NCBI RefSeq assembly: GCF_009389715.1
Contig: NC_052400.1
Span: 2,232,001 to 2,296,000, forward strand
Reading direction: 5' to 3'
Length of the DNA stretch: 64,000 bases
From: Phoenix dactylifera
Lineage: Eukaryota; Streptophyta; Magnoliopsida; Arecales; Arecaceae
Position 1 is the stretch's first letter. Each line of letters opens with the position of its first letter. Shown here one piece after another: positions 62,401-64,000 of the stretch. The position numbers and the translations under genes were made by a program. The notes under the pieces are model-generated. The model was not told the origin of the DNA. It did no database searches and saw nothing but the letters and a program-made list of their open reading frames with translations.

Positions 62401-63882
62401 ATTCATAAAAAGGTGAAGGTAGTACTAGTTAATGACAAATTGAGAGAAGGACATGTATGATGGAGGCCGAGGGATGTACTAATATGAAGGATTGATTCGA
62501 TATATGTAGAAGATATGAATAAGGGTAGAGATAGATCGAAAATCGCATGGGATGAAATAGTAAAGAAGGACTTGATATCTCAGCATCTTTTAGAAAATAT
62601 GGCCCTAAACCAAGCGGAACGGAGGAAATAGTAAGGAAGGACTTGATATCTCAGTATCCGACCCCAATTAGTTTAAGGTTAGGCTTAGTTGAGTTGAATT
62701 GTTATCATATAGTTTGAACAAAATAGCCTTGTGAAGATGATATTTAATGTTAGAGGCTTAGAGCCTTGGGGGTACCCTATTCTGTTGTTACTTGCTATGA
62801 GGAAAAAATGATAATTGTTCCATTCAATTTTCCTTGAAAATATTTGTCTCTTTATCACTACAGGTAGTTACAATAGTTTTGGAAAATTATGGGGGCCCCC
62901 AAAAGAAATCAGAGGATCTTCATCAAAGCAGCAAAGATTCCCAGAGCCGATGGGTTCAAGAAGTCCTTAAAGCTGAGGGTCATGTAGATCCCTCGCCGTT
63001 TGTCATGTCAAGGGTTCCATCTTGGAGAAGCATTTTTAATGAAAAAGGAGAACTCTGTTTGACTAAGTAAGAGTTTATGAGCTATTGCCCACTAATGACT
63101 TTCACTTGTCTTCGTGCTTGTGTGCACAATTGTTTGTGCGTTTATGTATGTGTTCATGTTTGTTTGCATGATTGCTTGCATTCTTGTATTCTGCTCATCA
63201 GTTTTCTACTTGCACTCATTTTTAATCACATTCAACAGGGATGAAGCCCAGAACCCCAACTTTTGGTCCAGGGTTTGTGTGCATAACATGGCCAAGCTAG
63301 CCAAGGAAGCCACCACTGTGCGGCGTGTTTTGGAGTCTTTGTTTCGATATTTTGATAGTAATAATTCATGGTCATCACAAAATGGGCTTGCGCTGGTTGT
63401 CTTAATGGATATGCAGTTATTAATGGAAAAGACAGGTAATTTTTGTAAAAAAATTGTATAAATTTGCAGTATACTTTCTATTATCTTTTAATCAGAGAAT
63501 TCCATACAGATTTTCTTACAAGGAGTTTCTACTATGATCATATCCAAGAAAAATGGTTAGCGTGTTTCTTTTCTTTTTTTCCTTTACAGGGCAAAACACA
63601 CATTTGTTAATATCTATAATGGTCAAGCATCTTGAGCACAAGGCTGTATTAAAACAGCCTGATTTACAGCTAAACATTGTTGAAGTTACAGCCAGCCTTG
63701 CTGGGCAATCAAAAGCTCAGGCTTCTGTTGCAATTATAGGTGCAATAAGTGATCTTGTGAGGCATTTACGGAAAACGATGCATTGTACACTTGGTAGTCA
63801 GGACTTGGGGGATGACATGATCAGATGGAATAATAAATTTCAAACAGCGGTAGATGAGTGCATTGTTCGGTTATCTAAAAAG
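52548..63882 (+). CDS. EFR3 / SEMI-ROLLED LEAF2-like protein, N-terminal part
   Basis: EFR3-type proteins are plasma-membrane armadillo-like scaffolds; in yeast and animals they anchor phosphatidylinositol 4-kinase. Rice SRL2 is a plant relative that affects leaf rolling. Nine exons are visible: 52548-52682, 53445-53519, 54299-54414, 55869-55983, 56096-56224, 60305-60352, 62864-63066, 63239-63435 and 63590-63882. All are GT-AG and in phase, encoding 437 residues. The conserved start is MGVMSRKVLPACGRLCFFCP, then VKRYKKLLVEIFPRTQ. Cysteines 12, 16 and 19 could be palmitoylated (inference). Helical-repeat segments follow, such as [39 protein letters not shown] and HLRAAALQALSSM. Family members are about 1000 residues, so over half lies beyond the right edge. 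No break was found. Introns of 4.1 and 2.5 kb hold repeats. Confidence 0.88.
57377..57771. mobile_element. TIR element of the GGTTYGCCG family, EFR3-like intron
   Basis: The left end GTTTTGCCGTCTCGGTAC and the right end GATACGGCAAACC (reverse GGTTTGCCGTATC) are inverted. The interior has a GC-rich block with many GGGG and CCCC runs, an A-tract at 57669-57690 and GGTACAGTACGG units. It lies in the 4.1 kb intron between 56224 and 60305. Confidence 0.65.
59452..59492. repeat. T15-G26 homopolymer junction
   Basis: Fifteen T are followed directly by 26 G. The reading frames through it produce long poly-Gly or poly-Pro and are not genes. Such a G run is rare and length errors are likely. Confidence 0.9.
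60480..60686. mobile_element. MITE with ACCAAGGTTTTAAATA ends
   Basis: The left end ACCAAGGTTTTAAATA and the right end, in reverse, ACCAAGGTTTTAGATA match at 15 of 16 bases. The 207-bp body has CTTGGGATGG-type units at both ends and in the middle (CCCATCC), giving it a folded-back structure. It lies in the 2.5 kb EFR3-like intron. Confidence 0.7.
61205..61283. mobile_element. GTACCG-rich repeat fragment
   Basis: A short segment with GTACCGTACCGACG and GGTACCGATACGGCGAACC. The right end matches the family terminus seen at 57771. The left end is missing. Confidence 0.6.
61950..62705 (+). mobile_element. RTE-type LINE, 3' part of the reverse transcriptase ORF
   Basis: Broken plus-strand frames read DCNFTKIRNKDEDRV, DHFWYLGSIIHKKMEIEEDA, KSATMILY, LKEKFYNLAI, PAMLYGTACW, VNDKLREGHV, WDEIVKKDLISQHL and MALNQAERRK. 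This is the order at the C-terminus of plant RTE LINEs. The terminal TATCCGACCCCAATTAGTTT and GGCTTAGTTGAGTTGAATTG complete the 3' end. A 34-bp block is duplicated just before the terminus (62554-62587 and 62625-62658). It is 5'-truncated and inactive, in the EFR3-like intron. Confidence 0.8.
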
Positions 63883-64000
63883 GTACTGTCTGTTATCTGA
63901 TTTTCCATTAATATGAAGGTTTTTAGAATATATTTGCATGTTCTGTTTTGTAATTATTATGAATATTAGCTGTGCTTTTTGGATATGCTGGAGGTTCTGG

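Noticed and set aside
63883..64000. A further EFR3-like exon starting near 63970
   Set aside because: A possible acceptor (TATTAG) and a short frame reading LDMLEVL exist, but the segment is cut by the window end and does not clearly match the family, so it was not added.

Overview
The window is nuclear DNA from a flowering plant. Genes are split by many GT-AG introns of up to 8.3 kb, intergenic DNA is AT-rich, and copies of plastid and mitochondrial DNA sit inside an intron. The long repeat-filled introns and the protein variants suggest a monocot such as a palm, but the lineage is inference from general resemblance. No bacterial-type operon, CRISPR array or defence system is present. Layout: (1) 0-7.3 kb: an unidentified terminal coding exon on the minus strand, a 2.4 kb TIR element filled with AT-rich simple sequence, and five minus-strand exons of an L-arabinokinase-like gene that has two alternative first exons and a one-base frameshift. 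(2) 9.0-21.3 kb: an MBD2-type gene (CW zinc finger plus methyl-CpG-binding domain, 334 residues, minus). Its 8.3 kb intron holds a plastid atpA fragment, a mitochondrial small-subunit rRNA fragment and several transposons. (3) 21.3-26.5 kb: a gene-poor graveyard with a duplicated 0.2 kb block, two inverted fragments of a KCTD-like BTB gene and a LINE RNase H remnant. (4) 26.6-28.9 kb: a three-exon unnamed plant gene (221 residues, minus). (5) 31.7-35.0 kb: a three-exon DnaJ-type cysteine-rich zinc-finger gene (132 residues, plus). (6) 37.5-49.0 kb: a complete 18-exon isoamylase 3 gene (803 residues, minus). (7) 49.4-50.5 kb: a complete miniature LTR retrotransposon and a second RNase H LINE remnant. 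(8) 52.5 kb to the right edge: the first nine coding exons of an EFR3/SEMI-ROLLED LEAF2-like gene (plus), which runs off the window. The host genes are ordinary housekeeping genes with no shared pathway: starch debranching (ISA3), chromatin reading (MBD2), plasma-membrane scaffold (EFR3-like), a probable organellar zinc-finger chaperone and arabinose salvage (ARA1-like). I did not find a new multi-gene system. The items most worth a second look are the intact TRIM with its 5-bp target duplication, the twin first exons and frameshift of the arabinokinase-like locus, the organelle inserts in the MBD2 intron, and a dispersed family of short TIR elements whose ends read GGTTYGCCG. All exon boundaries were placed by eye from splice consensus, reading frame and family resemblance, not from transcripts.
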